A DNA stretch of 64,000 nucleotides from Methyloceanibacter methanicus (GCF_001723285.1 NZ_LPWG01000011.1:62001-126000), one strand, 5' to 3'; shown: positions 17,613 through 26,626, counted from the stretch's first letter. The notes: generated by a model not told the origin, from the letters alone. Made by a program: numbers and translations.

Positions 17613-19592
17613 TTAGCGCTCCATACAGGGCTCCGCCGCGGCCAGCGCCCAGAGCCCGAAAATTTTGCGGTAATTGTCGTAGGTGATGGCGCAGGTGCGG
17701 TTGAACACGCCCGCGATGGTCTCGTCGGGCCACCCCCCGTCGGGTTGCTGCCGGCTGCGCAGGAACGCCACGCCCGCACGGACCGCCTCGCTGTCGGCCT
17801 GGTCGCTCTGAAGCAGGCTCAGCACGGCCCACGACGTCATGACGACCTGCCCGTCCGGGCAACTGACATAAGAGTCCTGTTTGCAGCTCTCGATCGTCTC
17901 GCCCCAGCCGCCGTCGGGGAGCTGGTGTGACATGAGAAACGCGGCGGCACGGCGGATCGGCGTAGCGTCGGCGGCGAGCCCGACGGCGCGCAGACCGGAA
18001 ACCGCGAACCAGGTGCCGTAGGTGAAGCAGATGCCCCAGGATCCGATCCAGGACCCGTCGGCCCGCTGCCGCTTCAGCAGGAACGCACGCCCCCGCTCGA
18101 TCGCCTGTTCGATGCGGGCCGCGCGCGCGGTGTCCCCATAGCGTGCGCGGTAGCCGACGAGCGCCTGAAGGCAGGCCGACGTACACTCCACGTAGGAGTG
18201 GTCGACCATGATATCGGCAAAGACCAAAGACGGATTGAGCGCTTCCATCCAGCTCGGCGTTCGCGCCTTCTCATAGGTCGGCCAACCGCCGTCGCCGTTC
18301 TGCCAATCCAAAATCAGATCCGCCGCGTCGTGAAGCCGTTCCGCGGAAATCGGCTGCGCGACATGGGCCTGCAAGGCGATCGCGCTCTTCAGGCCCTCCG
18401 CCGTGCAATCGGAAATCGGCCAGCCGTGCTTGCGGTTCGAAAACGGCCAGCCGCCTTTGGATGCATCTCGGAAATAGCGCGCCCGGTCCGGCGTGTCTTC
18501 GAGCACCTGGTTGCGTTCGATATAGCCGTGCGCCTCTTCGAGCATGGCCCGCGCCTGGTCCATACGGCCCGTGGCGCAAACGGCCTGCACCGCGAAGGCC
18601 GTGTCCCAAAGCCGCGAGGAATTGTAGCCCTGCATATGCGTGCCGTGGTCCCCCTTCCAAAGATACTCCGGCAGTTGCCGGCGATGCGCAGCCACACGCT
18701 CCCCGCCGTGCTCGGCGAAGTGCCAGCACAGCATGTTGAGGACCTTGTTGATGGGGCCGATGCAGATGAAGTTGGTGTTCTCGTCTTCCTGGCGGACTTG
18801 ATCCAGAACGTAGGCGTTGGCGCGATCCCGCAGGCTCTTGCCGGCCACCGCCTCGTACCCGTTCAGCAGGCCGTTCAGGACCCGATAGGTGCGCGAGAGC
18901 GGCGTATAGACATCGCTCGCCGCGCAGCGCGTCTGGCTCGCGCGGAAATCGAACCCCTCGAAGGGCTCGCAAAAGATCTCGTCGCGGAGCGCGCGCAAGG
19001 CCGGCGTCAACGGGGCCTGAGCCCTGATCCCGTAGAGATAGCTCATGGGCAGGTAGACCATGCGGCTATGGCACCAGAAGCGGGATGGATGGGCTGGCAG
19101 CGCTTTCGGCAAGAGCCACAGCTCGGGCGGCACGGGCATCACGCCGTCGTAGTCATACAGATTGAGAAGCGCGAGCAGGAACTTGCCCCAAGGCGGCACG
19201 CTGGCCGCGCCGCCACGATCCAGGAGCCAGGCCCGGCCGCGGCGCAGATCGGGGTCCTCCGCCGGAATCCCGAGAAGCCGCTGCGCCACGTAACAAAGAG
19301 CCGTCGTGTAGACGTAGCTCTCACCCCCGCTATGCAGCGGCCATCCGCCATCCGGATTCTGCTCGTGCCGGAAATAGCGGACGAAGTCCGCCTCGGTCTC
19401 TTGGTCGAAGGGCGCGCCGACAATGTGAGTCGCGGCGATCAGGGTCGGCAGCAGGAACACCGGGCCGCCATAGTCGCCGTGCCAGCTGCCATCGGAGGAC
19501 TGCGTGTCCTGCAAATGTCGCAGCGCCCGTTCGACGGCATCGGACAGGCCGTTCCGCGCCGCCTGCCGTGCTTCCGGCACGGGCCCGGTCAC
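17613..19592 (-). CDS. Oxidosqualene cyclase, cycloartenol-synthase-like
   Basis: A 659-residue terpene cyclase starting at GTG 19592, whose GTGA overlaps the stop of the monooxygenase gene. The active-site motif is WPISDCTAEG with catalytic Asp395, the form of oxidosqualene cyclases; squalene-hopene cyclases have Asp-X-Asp-Asp-Thr-Ala instead. Other hallmarks: RMVYLPMSYLYGIR (178-190), a hydrogen-bonding Cys in SYVECTSACLQAL (Cys470), several QW repeats (QNPDGGWPL, DGSWIGSWGI, LPDGGWGE) and the end VFNRTCAITYDNYRKIFGLW. Product-deciding sites are Tyr323 (QGYNSS), His389 and Ile393 (HGWPI). These match Tyr410/His477/Ile481 of plant cycloartenol synthase, where lanosterol synthases carry Thr, Cys/Gln and Val. 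The enzyme is shorter than eukaryotic homologues (about 730-760 aa). Predicted reaction: 2,3-oxidosqualene to cycloartenol, at the membrane. Confidence 0.95.
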   Translation of the reverse strand: MTGPVPEARQAARNGLSDAVERALRHLQDTQSSDGSWHGDYGGPVFLLPTLIAATHIVGAPFDQETEADFVRYFRHEQNPDGGWPLHSGGESYVYTTALCYVAQRLLGIPAEDPDLRRGRAWLLDRGGAASVPPWGKFLLALLNLYDYDGVMPVPPELWLLPKALPAHPSRFWCHSRMVYLPMSYLYGIRAQAPLTPALRALRDEIFCEPFEGFDFRASQTRCAASDVYTPLSRTYRVLNGLLNGYEAVAGKSLRDRANAYVLDQVRQEDENTNFICIGPINKVLNMLCWHFAEHGGERVAAHRRQLPEYLWKGDHGTHMQGYNSSRLWDTAFAVQAVCATGRMDQARAMLEEAHGYIERNQVLEDTPDRARYFRDASKGGWPFSNRKHGWPISDCTAEGLKSAIALQAHVAQPISAERLHDAADLILDWQNGDGGWPTYEKARTPSWMEALNPSLVFADIMVDHSYVECTSACLQALVGYRARYGDTARAARIEQAIERGRAFLLKRQRADGSWIGSWGICFTYGTWFAVSGLRAVGLAADATPIRRAAAFLMSHQLPDGGWGETIESCKQDSYVSCPDGQVVMTSWAVLSLLQSDQADSEAVRAGVAFLRSRQQPDGGWPDETIAGVFNRTCAITYDNYRKIFGLWALAAAEPCMER

Positions 19593-20986
19593 CCGGGCCG
19601 GCCGGCCCGCGGCGCCGTAAGATGTGCGGGGATCTTCCGGTAACCGGGAATGAGACCGGCAAGGGGCCACGTGCTCCAAGAGGCGAACGCGGAGAGCGCG
19701 TGCCTCGCGCCGCGCCAATGCCCCGCCCTGGCTTCGCGCCCGACGGTTCGCCGCGCCGCCGTGAAGCCGATTCGGAAAAACGACGTCGCGAAGCTCCGCC
19801 CCCGGAGGTCCGTCGCGGCGAGCAGCCCCATGGTCCGGCGGCGCTCGGCCGCGCTTGTGCGCCACGCATCGTACATGGAGCGCCGGATGGCGACGGTATC
19901 GTAGCTGTTCTCGGAAAAGACCTGATACAGCGCGTTCGACAGCATCTCCGGCACGCGCGCGGCCGTGCGTCGGTGGCGCGCGTAGTCGGCGACATCGGCG
20001 CTGTCGAGCAGCGCTTCCACATCCATCAGCCCCAGCGAAATGCCGATGGCCGTGAGCGGATGGGTGCACCCGACCGCGTCGCCCACCAGGGCCACGTTGC
20101 CCCGCCCGTACTCGGTCCGGGTCTGGAACCGCGTCTCCATCCAGGCCGGCTTACGGGCCTTTAAGGAGACCGCAAACGCCTTTGCCATCCCGGCAGGGAG
20201 CACGGGCGCCACCGCATCATGGAGCGCGGCGGTGTCGCGACGGAGCCCCGCGGCGGATGGCGGGATGTCGAGGCACATCCGGACCTTATTCGCACCGATG
20301 CGGTACACCATGATGGGGCCCGGCCCGCCGCTCATCACGTGGCCGTAGCCTTCGGCCGGCAGGTCCACGTCGTTCAGGACAATGCCGCCCATGATGGAGA
20401 TGCCGACGGACCCGTCGCCAAGACCGAGCAGGCGGCGCGTCCCGGAGCGTCTGCCGTCGGCGGCGACGATCCGGGCCGCATTGATCTGAATCTCGGCCCC
20501 TGAGTTGCTGTCGAAATAGGCCGGCGCGGGCGACAGCCTGGTGAGCCGCGCCGGCGTGACATAATCGATGCCGGGAAGCGCGGCGGCCTTGCGGCGAAGC
20601 TCGCTGACGAGTTCGCCGTGGTCGAAACTCGCGGCCGTCATCCCGTCGGGGTACGGCAGAACGATGGGCTCGGACCCGTCTTCGGGATGCACCACGAAGC
20701 CCCGCCGCGGACCGTTCTCGGTAATGGCCTCCAGGGCGCCCAAGCCCAGGCGCTCGAGGCTCTGGACGCCGGACGGATGTATCCACTCGCCCGCAAATCG
20801 CTCCGACGCGCGGGGGTTGGACTCGAGCAGCAGGACGGTCGCGCCGTGCCGCGCAAAGGCGATCGCGGCGGCACACCCGATCGGTCCCGCACCAATCACT
20901 GCAACGTCATGACCCGTTCGCACCGAGATTCCACCGGCTGTCGAGAAACATGCTGAATCGTAACGGTTTCCGCCGGTCTTGGCCAT
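19589..20986 (-). CDS. FAD-dependent squalene monooxygenase (epoxidase)-like
   Basis: A 465-residue flavin monooxygenase. It has the dinucleotide-binding motif GAGPIG (32-37), a central IVAADGRRSGTRRLL (DG motif) and, near residue 300, VALVGDAVGCTHPLTAIG, which unites the FAD-binding GD motif with the His-Pro-Leu-Thr typical of squalene epoxidases. The C-terminus has an amphipathic or hydrophobic stretch (FASWSTWPLAGLIPGY) suitable for membrane association. Coupling by a GTGA overlap to an oxidosqualene cyclase makes squalene the obvious substrate, giving 2,3-oxidosqualene with O2 and a reductase. A GTG at 20923 with GGTGGAA upstream is an alternative start that would give VRTGHDVAVIGAG as the N-terminus and fits family lengths better. 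Assignment rests on motif plus context. Confidence 0.87.
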   Translation of the reverse strand: MAKTGGNRYDSACFSTAGGISVRTGHDVAVIGAGPIGCAAAIAFARHGATVLLLESNPRASERFAGEWIHPSGVQSLERLGLGALEAITENGPRRGFVVHPEDGSEPIVLPYPDGMTAASFDHGELVSELRRKAAALPGIDYVTPARLTRLSPAPAYFDSNSGAEIQINAARIVAADGRRSGTRRLLGLGDGSVGISIMGGIVLNDVDLPAEGYGHVMSGGPGPIMVYRIGANKVRMCLDIPPSAAGLRRDTAALHDAVAPVLPAGMAKAFAVSLKARKPAWMETRFQTRTEYGRGNVALVGDAVGCTHPLTAIGISLGLMDVEALLDSADVADYARHRRTAARVPEMLSNALYQVFSENSYDTVAIRRSMYDAWRTSAAERRRTMGLLAATDLRGRSFATSFFRIGFTAARRTVGREARAGHWRGARHALSAFASWSTWPLAGLIPGYRKIPAHLTAPRAGRPG

Positions 20987-21037
20987 CCCGCTATGGGGCA
21001 GAGCCAGGGGTGGACCGGTGCGGCCGATTGCACCGCC

Positions 21038-21329
21038 TTAGCTATCGGCGACACGCCCCATCCAGTCGCGACAGACCCGCGCGGGCCCTCCCAACCGGGC
21101 TCCAGGAGCAATAAAGTGGGCGTGTCCGCGCACCAAGTGGAACGTCCCCCTTGGACCGTATTTCGCCGCGATCGCTGCGCCGCGCGAAACCGTTCGCTGC
21201 GGCGAACTCGCGCACCCGCTCGTACTGCCGTGCGATCGCCGCGACGGCCGGCCGCCCGAACGGTAGAATTCCCACGAGGAAGAGTAGCAAAAGGACTGGC
21301 CAAGACCGGGCACGTTTCCGGAAAGACAT
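21038..21329 (-). pseudogene. Possible small secreted protein upstream of the sterol cluster, frameshifted
   Basis: From ATG 21329 one frame gives a convincing signal peptide (RSWPVLLLLFLVGILPFG, ending at about Ala31) and ARQYERVREFAAANGF. Another frame then continues AAIAAKYGPRGTFHLVRGHA and FIAPGARLGGPARVCRDW to a stop at 21038, 51 bases before the monooxygenase start. Codon bias looks coding across the junction, so a single extra base may split one gene of about 97 residues. No family recognised. If real, it is the first gene of the cluster. The whole 20987-21417 gap otherwise holds only the divergent promoter region for the TPR gene. Confidence 0.4.
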
Positions 21330-21417
21330 GCCACCACCCGACGCCAAATTGAGACAATACGCTGCTAGAGTGGTAAGCTAACCAAATGCACGCAGCCGAA
21401 CAATCCGGACGAAACAG

Positions 21418-22494
21418 ATGTATCGGCATGGTCGTCCCCGCGACGGACTCCGTCTGCTGATTATTGCCGGGCTTGCCCTTGGATTGATCGTGTCCGAGGC
21501 CGTCGCCGCAATGGCGGCCGCCCCGGGGGATTGGGAGGCGTGCACGGACCAATCCGGCGATGCCGCCATCGCCGGCTGCACGGCGGTGATCGGCGACGAG
21601 AGCGAAGCCGAGGATCGCCGGGCGCGCGCTCATTACAATCGTGGCCTCGAACGCCAGATCAAGGGCGAACTCGACAGCGCGATTGCCGACTACGACGAAG
21701 CGTTGCGGCTCAATCTTCGCCATCCGGCGGTCCTCACCAACCGGGGCAGCGCCTATCGCGACAAGGGCGATTACGACCGGGCGCTTGCCGATCACAACGA
21801 AGCCATCGAAGTCGATCCCAGCTACGTGAAGGCCTACAACAACCGGGGCAATGTCCACGACGCAATGGGCGATCACGCGGCGGCCGTCGCCGACTACACG
21901 AAGGCGATCGAGCTGAACCCGGACTATGTATCCGCCTATTTCAATCGCGGCATCTCGCACGGACGCGCGCGCGACCACGCCAGCGCCGCCGCGGACTTTA
22001 GCACCGCGATCAAGCTCAAGCCCGACTATGTGGAGGCCTATGTCAGCCGCGCCAACGCCTATGACGGCCTCGACGATTTCGACGCCGCCATCGCCGACTA
22101 CACGACGGCGATCGCGCTGCGGCCCGAAGCGGCCACGTCCTACAACAAGCGCGGCAGGGCCTATATGGACCGGGGCGACAGCGAAGACCACGACCTTGCC
22201 ATCGCCGACTTCACCAAGGCGATCGAACTCGACCCGGAACTCGCCGACGCCTATTACAACCGAGGCTTTCTGTACACGTACAATGTCGCCGATGGGGACT
22301 GGATGCGGTCGATTGCCGACCTGACCAAGACCATCGAACTGAAGCCGGACTATGCGGAGGCCTACTTCAATCGCGGCGCGGCCTATAGCGCGATGAAGGA
22401 CAAGGACAATGCCATCGCCGACTTCAAGAAGGCCGATGCGTTAGGCTACCCCAATGCCGAGAAGGCCCTGCGAAAGCTGGGCGCGGAACCTTAG
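21418..22494 (+). CDS. Secreted tetratricopeptide-repeat protein
   Basis: A 358-residue protein with an N-terminal signal (LRLLIIAGLALGLIVSEAVAAMA) followed by a Cys pair region (WEACTDQSGDAAIAGCTAVI). About eight TPR units of 34 residues follow, each with the pattern AxxNRGxxxxxxGDxxxAIADxxxAIELxPDY, for example YNNRGNVHDAMGDHAAAVAD and YFNRGISHGRARDHASAAAD. TPR superhelices bind peptides or partner proteins. It has no enzymatic domain. The next gene, another TPR protein with a parvulin domain, starts 75 bases downstream on the same strand, so the two probably act together in the periplasm. Confidence 0.9.
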   Translation: MYRHGRPRDGLRLLIIAGLALGLIVSEAVAAMAAAPGDWEACTDQSGDAAIAGCTAVIGDESEAEDRRARAHYNRGLERQIKGELDSAIADYDEALRLNLRHPAVLTNRGSAYRDKGDYDRALADHNEAIEVDPSYVKAYNNRGNVHDAMGDHAAAVADYTKAIELNPDYVSAYFNRGISHGRARDHASAAADFSTAIKLKPDYVEAYVSRANAYDGLDDFDAAIADYTTAIALRPEAATSYNKRGRAYMDRGDSEDHDLAIADFTKAIELDPELADAYYNRGFLYTYNVADGDWMRSIADLTKTIELKPDYAEAYFNRGAAYSAMKDKDNAIADFKKADALGYPNAEKALRKLGAEP

Positions 22495-22568
22495 GAACAG
22501 TTTGGCCGAGCGCATGCGCCTGGCGCACCCAGGTCCGGCTGCGCAAGACCGCAATCGGGAGACCAAAT

Positions 22569-24827
22569 ATGCGTCGTCTGATCGTGTTTTCGAACAAGGC
22601 ACATGCGCTACTGATCGCAATGGCCATTTTCGCCGCGGCGCTTTTTCCCGCCACCGCCCTCCTTATTCTCACAACGGCCTCTGGATATGCCGAAAGCCAG
22701 CCGCCCAAGGAATCCGGCGGAGGCGGACCCAAGCTCTGGATCGAGGGCGACAGCATCAAGTCGAGTTCCGGCGCGAGCATCACCAGCACAAACGAATCCA
22801 CACGCACGCAGAGCGGCGATCATTGCTCCTACAACGCCCACGGTGCCGCGAAGGCTCTGAAAAACAAGGACTACAAGGCGGCGCGCGCGGGCTACGAAAA
22901 GGCAATTCAGTGGACGCAAGAAACCTGCGGCGCCACCGTCAACGACTTCGAGCTTTTCGAAAACTACAAGGGCCGCGCCCAGGCGAGCGCCGGTCTTGGC
23001 GATTACGACGCGGCAGCCCGCGACATCACGCTCCTTGTGAGGGCCGGGAGCTTCGCGGGCCAAAGACTGATGCACGACCTCGAGTGGATGACGGATGCCC
23101 TGGATCGCGCCATCGAGAGCCAGCCCGAGAATGCCTTGTTCTATATGGCACGGGCCGACATCCGCACGTCCCAAGCCGACGACTATTGGATCACGGGCGA
23201 CACCGAGCAGCAAATGGCCTTCGCCGAGCTGGCTCTCGCCGACCGCGACGCCCAGCTCAAATATGCAAAGACACCAGCCGAGCGCGCGGACGCCCTCGCC
23301 CGCCGGCACTTCCTTCACAAGACGCTGAAGAATCCGGACCAGGCCTTGGCGGACATCAACGAGGCCATCGAGCTCGATCCGAAAGGCGAGTACTACCGCC
23401 GCCGCGCCTTGTTCAACAAGGACAAGAAGGATGTCGCCGCCACCATCCAGGCCATCGCCGACATCAACAAGGCCATCGAGCTCGAACCGAACGAGGCCTA
23501 CTACCACAAACTCGCCGCCGAGATTTACGAGTCCGCAGGCGACCGCGAAAGCGCGATCAAGAGCCTGACGACTGGCCTCGGCGTCATGCCCCCGAAATCT
23601 CACCTGTATACGGACTATGTGAGCAAGCGCGCCGAGTTGTACCACACTCAGGGACGGCTCGACGAAGCGGCGAAGGACTACGCGACACTGATCGCGAAAC
23701 TTCCGGACGGCAGCAAGTGGCACGCGAAACACCTGCTTGTGCTGATCGAGGCCGGTCGTGACGAGGACGCGGACGATGCGCGCGAGAAGCTCGCGGCGCT
23801 CGACTTTAAGGCCGAGTTCAAGAAGCGGACCCTGACAAGCAAGGACTTCCTCTGCGAGGTCACGGGGGTCTTCAACAAACGCTACGGCGAAACTGGAAAG
23901 ACTTCGAGCGGCGCCGACATGCGCCAGGCGTGGAACATGGGCCAGGTCGTGAGCCTGGTGCCGCTCTTGGACCTTGTGGGGAAGAAAGACTCCAAGCTGA
24001 CGAAGGCGTGGACGGCGCTGTCCAAATTCGTCGCCGATGCGCAAAAGAGCCGCGGACAGAAACCAGCCGGACTTCTGGACGTTCCCGAATTCAAAGGCTC
24101 GGCGACCGAGAAACTTATTGAGGCGCTGGTCTTTATCGACTTGCAACAGGAGAAGGTGCGGCGAGCCGTCACCGAGGAAATGGGTGCGCAGGCGGGAGCC
24201 ATGGCCACCATCTCGGCGGCGGTGCGGGAGGCCCAGCTCTTGACCAAGCTCGGCACGCCGAACCGCACGATCCGGGCCGTCGACGCAATCGCGGAATACG
24301 GACCGCAGACGGGTCTTGCCTGCGAGATCTGGGTCGCGCCCATGCAGAAGGCATTTTTCAGTCTTGGGGAGGAACCCGACAAGGACGTCATCGCGGCGGC
24401 CTGGGCCGAAACGGGTTCAGCCTTCCAAAAGGAAGGTGACCGGCTATTCGAAGAGTCCAAACAGGCGAACGCCAAACAAGCGAAGGCGAAGAGCGCCTCG
24501 ACCAGCGGAGTAAAGCCCAAGGCGCAAGGGGGCCGCATCCACGCCCGGCACATCCTGGTGAAAACCGAGGCGGAGGCCCGCGATCTCATCGCCAAGCTCA
24601 AGGCGGGGGCCGACTTCGCCGACCTGGCCAAGAAGAACTCGATCGGCCCCAGCGCCCCGCAAGGCGGCGATCTCGGTTACTTCGAACGCGGTCAGATGGT
24701 GCCGGCCTTCGAAGACGCCGCCTTTGCGCTGAAGCCCGGTGAAATCTCCGAACCCGTCAAGACGCAATTCGGCTGGCACGTGATCGTGGTCGAAGAGGCC
24801 ACGGGGTCCGCGGCCAAAGCGCAATAG
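22569..24827 (+). CDS. Secreted TPR protein fused to a PpiC-type (parvulin) peptidyl-prolyl isomerase
   Basis: A 752-residue protein. An N-terminal signal or anchor (ALLIAMAIFAAALFPATALLIL) is followed by a Gly/Ser-rich linker, then several degenerate TPR units (roughly residues 80-400, e.g. NPDQALADINEAIELDPKGE and ATIQAIADINKAIELEPNE). A helical middle region without recognised family spans about 420-640. The C-terminal 99 residues are a parvulin rotamase: IHARHILVKTEAEARDLI, GADFADLAKKNSIGPSAPQG, GDLGYFERGQMVPAFEDAAF and FGWHVIVVEE. All the hallmark positions of active parvulins (the two histidines and the Gly-Tyr-Phe loop) are present. Role: probably folding or chaperoning of envelope proteins. 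The domain order TPR-unknown-PpiC is uncommon. Confidence 0.88.
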   Translation: MRRLIVFSNKAHALLIAMAIFAAALFPATALLILTTASGYAESQPPKESGGGGPKLWIEGDSIKSSSGASITSTNESTRTQSGDHCSYNAHGAAKALKNKDYKAARAGYEKAIQWTQETCGATVNDFELFENYKGRAQASAGLGDYDAAARDITLLVRAGSFAGQRLMHDLEWMTDALDRAIESQPENALFYMARADIRTSQADDYWITGDTEQQMAFAELALADRDAQLKYAKTPAERADALARRHFLHKTLKNPDQALADINEAIELDPKGEYYRRRALFNKDKKDVAATIQAIADINKAIELEPNEAYYHKLAAEIYESAGDRESAIKSLTTGLGVMPPKSHLYTDYVSKRAELYHTQGRLDEAAKDYATLIAKLPDGSKWHAKHLLVLIEAGRDEDADDAREKLAALDFKAEFKKRTLTSKDFLCEVTGVFNKRYGETGKTSSGADMRQAWNMGQVVSLVPLLDLVGKKDSKLTKAWTALSKFVADAQKSRGQKPAGLLDVPEFKGSATEKLIEALVFIDLQQEKVRRAVTEEMGAQAGAMATISAAVREAQLLTKLGTPNRTIRAVDAIAEYGPQTGLACEIWVAPMQKAFFSLGEEPDKDVIAAAWAETGSAFQKEGDRLFEESKQANAKQAKAKSASTSGVKPKAQGGRIHARHILVKTEAEARDLIAKLKAGADFADLAKKNSIGPSAPQGGDLGYFERGQMVPAFEDAAFALKPGEISEPVKTQFGWHVIVVEEATGSAAKAQ

Positions 24828-24901
24828 CCAAGGCGCAGTAGCCAAGGCGGCGCCGGCGCGCCCTGAAGCGACGCGCATCGGAAATAGGTTCAAAGGAGAA
24901 A

Positions 24902-24976
<75 letters not shown>

Positions 24977-25065
24977 GGTCTTTGTGGCAAAGTGCCTTCG
25001 AGGCAAGGCGCCTTCTATATGGGTGGCGGCGCCAGATGGCAAGCCGCGGATTCCGGCGCTTTTGC

Positions 25066-25455
25066 CTAAGCCGCCAGCATCCGCTCCACCTCGTCGACCA
25101 AATCGCGCAGGTGGAAGGGCTTCGACAGGATTTTGGCGTCCTTGGGCGCGTTGTTGTCCGGATTGAGGGCCACGGCCGCAAAGCCCGTGATGAACATGAT
25201 CTTCAGGTCCGGATCGAGTTCGGCGGCTTTCCGCGCCAGTTCGATGCCGTCCATCTCGGGCATGACGATATCGGTCAGGAGCAGCATGAAGGGCTCTTCC
25301 TGGAGCCGCTCGTAGGCCTCCATGCCGTTGCCGAAAGACACCACGTCGTACCCGGCCTTCTCCAGCGCCTTGACCAGGAACCGGCGCATATCGTCATCGT
25401 CTTCGGCAAGAAGAATACGTTGAACGCTGCGCACCCGCGGATCGTTCGCCTCCAT
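25066..25455 (-). CDS. cpdR: Single-domain response regulator, CpdR type
   Basis: A 129-residue stand-alone receiver domain. The phosphoacceptor is Asp62 (LLLTDIVMPEMDGIEL), with acidic partners Asp19/Asp20 (ILLAEDDDDMRRFL) and Lys112 (LSKPFHLRDLV). The distinctive MFITGFAAVALNPD and the C-terminal DEVERMLAA are those of CpdR of the Rhizobiales. Known: in Caulobacter and Sinorhizobium unphosphorylated CpdR recruits ClpXP to degrade cell-cycle proteins, and the CckA-ChpT relay phosphorylates it. No output domain is present. ATG 25455 gives the normal family length; longer in-frame starts upstream are shadows. Divergent from the N-formylglutamate amidohydrolase gene, a common Rhizobiales arrangement. 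Confidence 0.92.
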   Translation of the reverse strand: MEANDPRVRSVQRILLAEDDDDMRRFLVKALEKAGYDVVSFGNGMEAYERLQEEPFMLLLTDIVMPEMDGIELARKAAELDPDLKIMFITGFAAVALNPDNNAPKDAKILSKPFHLRDLVDEVERMLAA

Positions 25456-25715
25456 AGCCCTCGTCCCCCTTCGAACCCGCCCCTTAGGACATCGGTCCCT
25501 TGGGCCTACACGAATTTTGTAAACGACCGCTTGCCTTAATTCGAAAGGTTCGGAGCGGCCTCCCTGCGATAACGGCCAAATCATTGCCGCTATTTGGCCC
25601 CGGCACAAGCCGGAACACGCCTGGACAGGGTGAGCTCTCATTGGCAGAGTTAACCCGCGCGCGGCCGCACGATCGGCCGCTGCCGCTGGAACACAAGAAA
25701 TTCAAGGTTTGGCGA

Positions 25716-26615
25716 ATGAGCCGCAAAGAGGCCGAAGCGATCGAACGGGAACTTTCACCGCCCTTCACCGTGGTTCGCCCTGAGAAGCTCGCTCTTCCTC
25801 TCGTTTTCAACTCGCCCCATTCGGGCCGTGTCTATCCCAGTTCGTTCCTGGCCTCCTCGAAGCTCGACCCGCTGACCTTGCGCCGGTCCGAGGACGCCTA
25901 TGTGGACGAACTCTTCGGCTTCGCGGCCGCGCTCGGGGCCCCGCTGCTGCACGCCCATTTCCCGCGCGCCTATCTCGACGTGAACCGCGAGCCCTATGAG
26001 CTCGACCCGATCCTGTTCCGCGACGGACTGCCTCATTACGCCAACACCCAGTCGGTCCGCGTGGTGGGGGGCCTTGGCACGATTGCCCGGATCGTCTCCG
26101 AATCCGAGGAGATCTACCGGGAACCGCTGGCGGTCGAAGCCGCGCTGGAACGAATCCATCGCCTCTACGTGCCCTATCACGAGACCCTTTCGGCGCTCCT
26201 GGTCGAGGCCAAGCGGGAGTTCGGCTTCGCCGTGCTGATCGATTGCCACTCCATGCCCTCGAGCCCGCGGGCGGACAAGCGCTCGACCCGCGCCGATTTC
26301 GTGCTCGGCGACCGTTTCGGCACGTCCTGCAGCAGCGAACTCACCCGGATCGCGGCACGGTCGTTGGAGGCATTGGGCTTTGGCGTGGCGCTCAACAAGC
26401 CCTATGCGGGTGGCTACATCACCGAGCACTACGGCCGGCCGCACAAGGCACAGCATGTCCTGCAAATCGAGATCAACCGGGCGCTTTACATGGACGAGGC
26501 GACGTTCGAACGGACGGCTCGGTTCGACGACATGCGGGAGAAGCTGGAAACCATGATCCGCAGCCTCGTGCCCGGCGTTCCGGATATCATCGTCCCGCGC
26601 GCCGCCGCCGAGTAG
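25716..26615 (+). CDS. N-formylglutamate amidohydrolase
   Basis: A 299-residue hydrolase that releases formate from N-formyl-L-glutamate, the last step of one histidine-degradation route, or acts on related N-formyl or N-acyl amino acids. Motifs: LVFNSPHSGRVYPSSF, where the His is a predicted metal ligand; RRSEDAYVDELF; AYLDVNREPYELDP; LIDCHSMPSSPRA; and GGYITEHYGRPHKAQHVLQI with conserved Glu/His. ATG 25716 begins the conserved part and gives the family length. The upstream in-frame extension overlaps the divergent cpdR promoter and is not used. No other histidine-utilisation gene is nearby, so the physiological substrate is uncertain. Confidence 0.9.
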   Translation: MSRKEAEAIERELSPPFTVVRPEKLALPLVFNSPHSGRVYPSSFLASSKLDPLTLRRSEDAYVDELFGFAAALGAPLLHAHFPRAYLDVNREPYELDPILFRDGLPHYANTQSVRVVGGLGTIARIVSESEEIYREPLAVEAALERIHRLYVPYHETLSALLVEAKREFGFAVLIDCHSMPSSPRADKRSTRADFVLGDRFGTSCSSELTRIAARSLEALGFGVALNKPYAGGYITEHYGRPHKAQHVLQIEINRALYMDEATFERTARFDDMREKLETMIRSLVPGVPDIIVPRAAAE

Positions 26616-26626
26616 ATCCGCTGCCC

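Noticed and set aside
17613..19592. Squalene-hopene cyclase as an alternative call for the cyclase
   Set aside because: The active site is DCTAE rather than DXDDTA, VYLPMSYLYG and the C-terminal TCAITYDNYR are those of oxidosqualene cyclases, and a squalene epoxidase-like gene is coupled to it.
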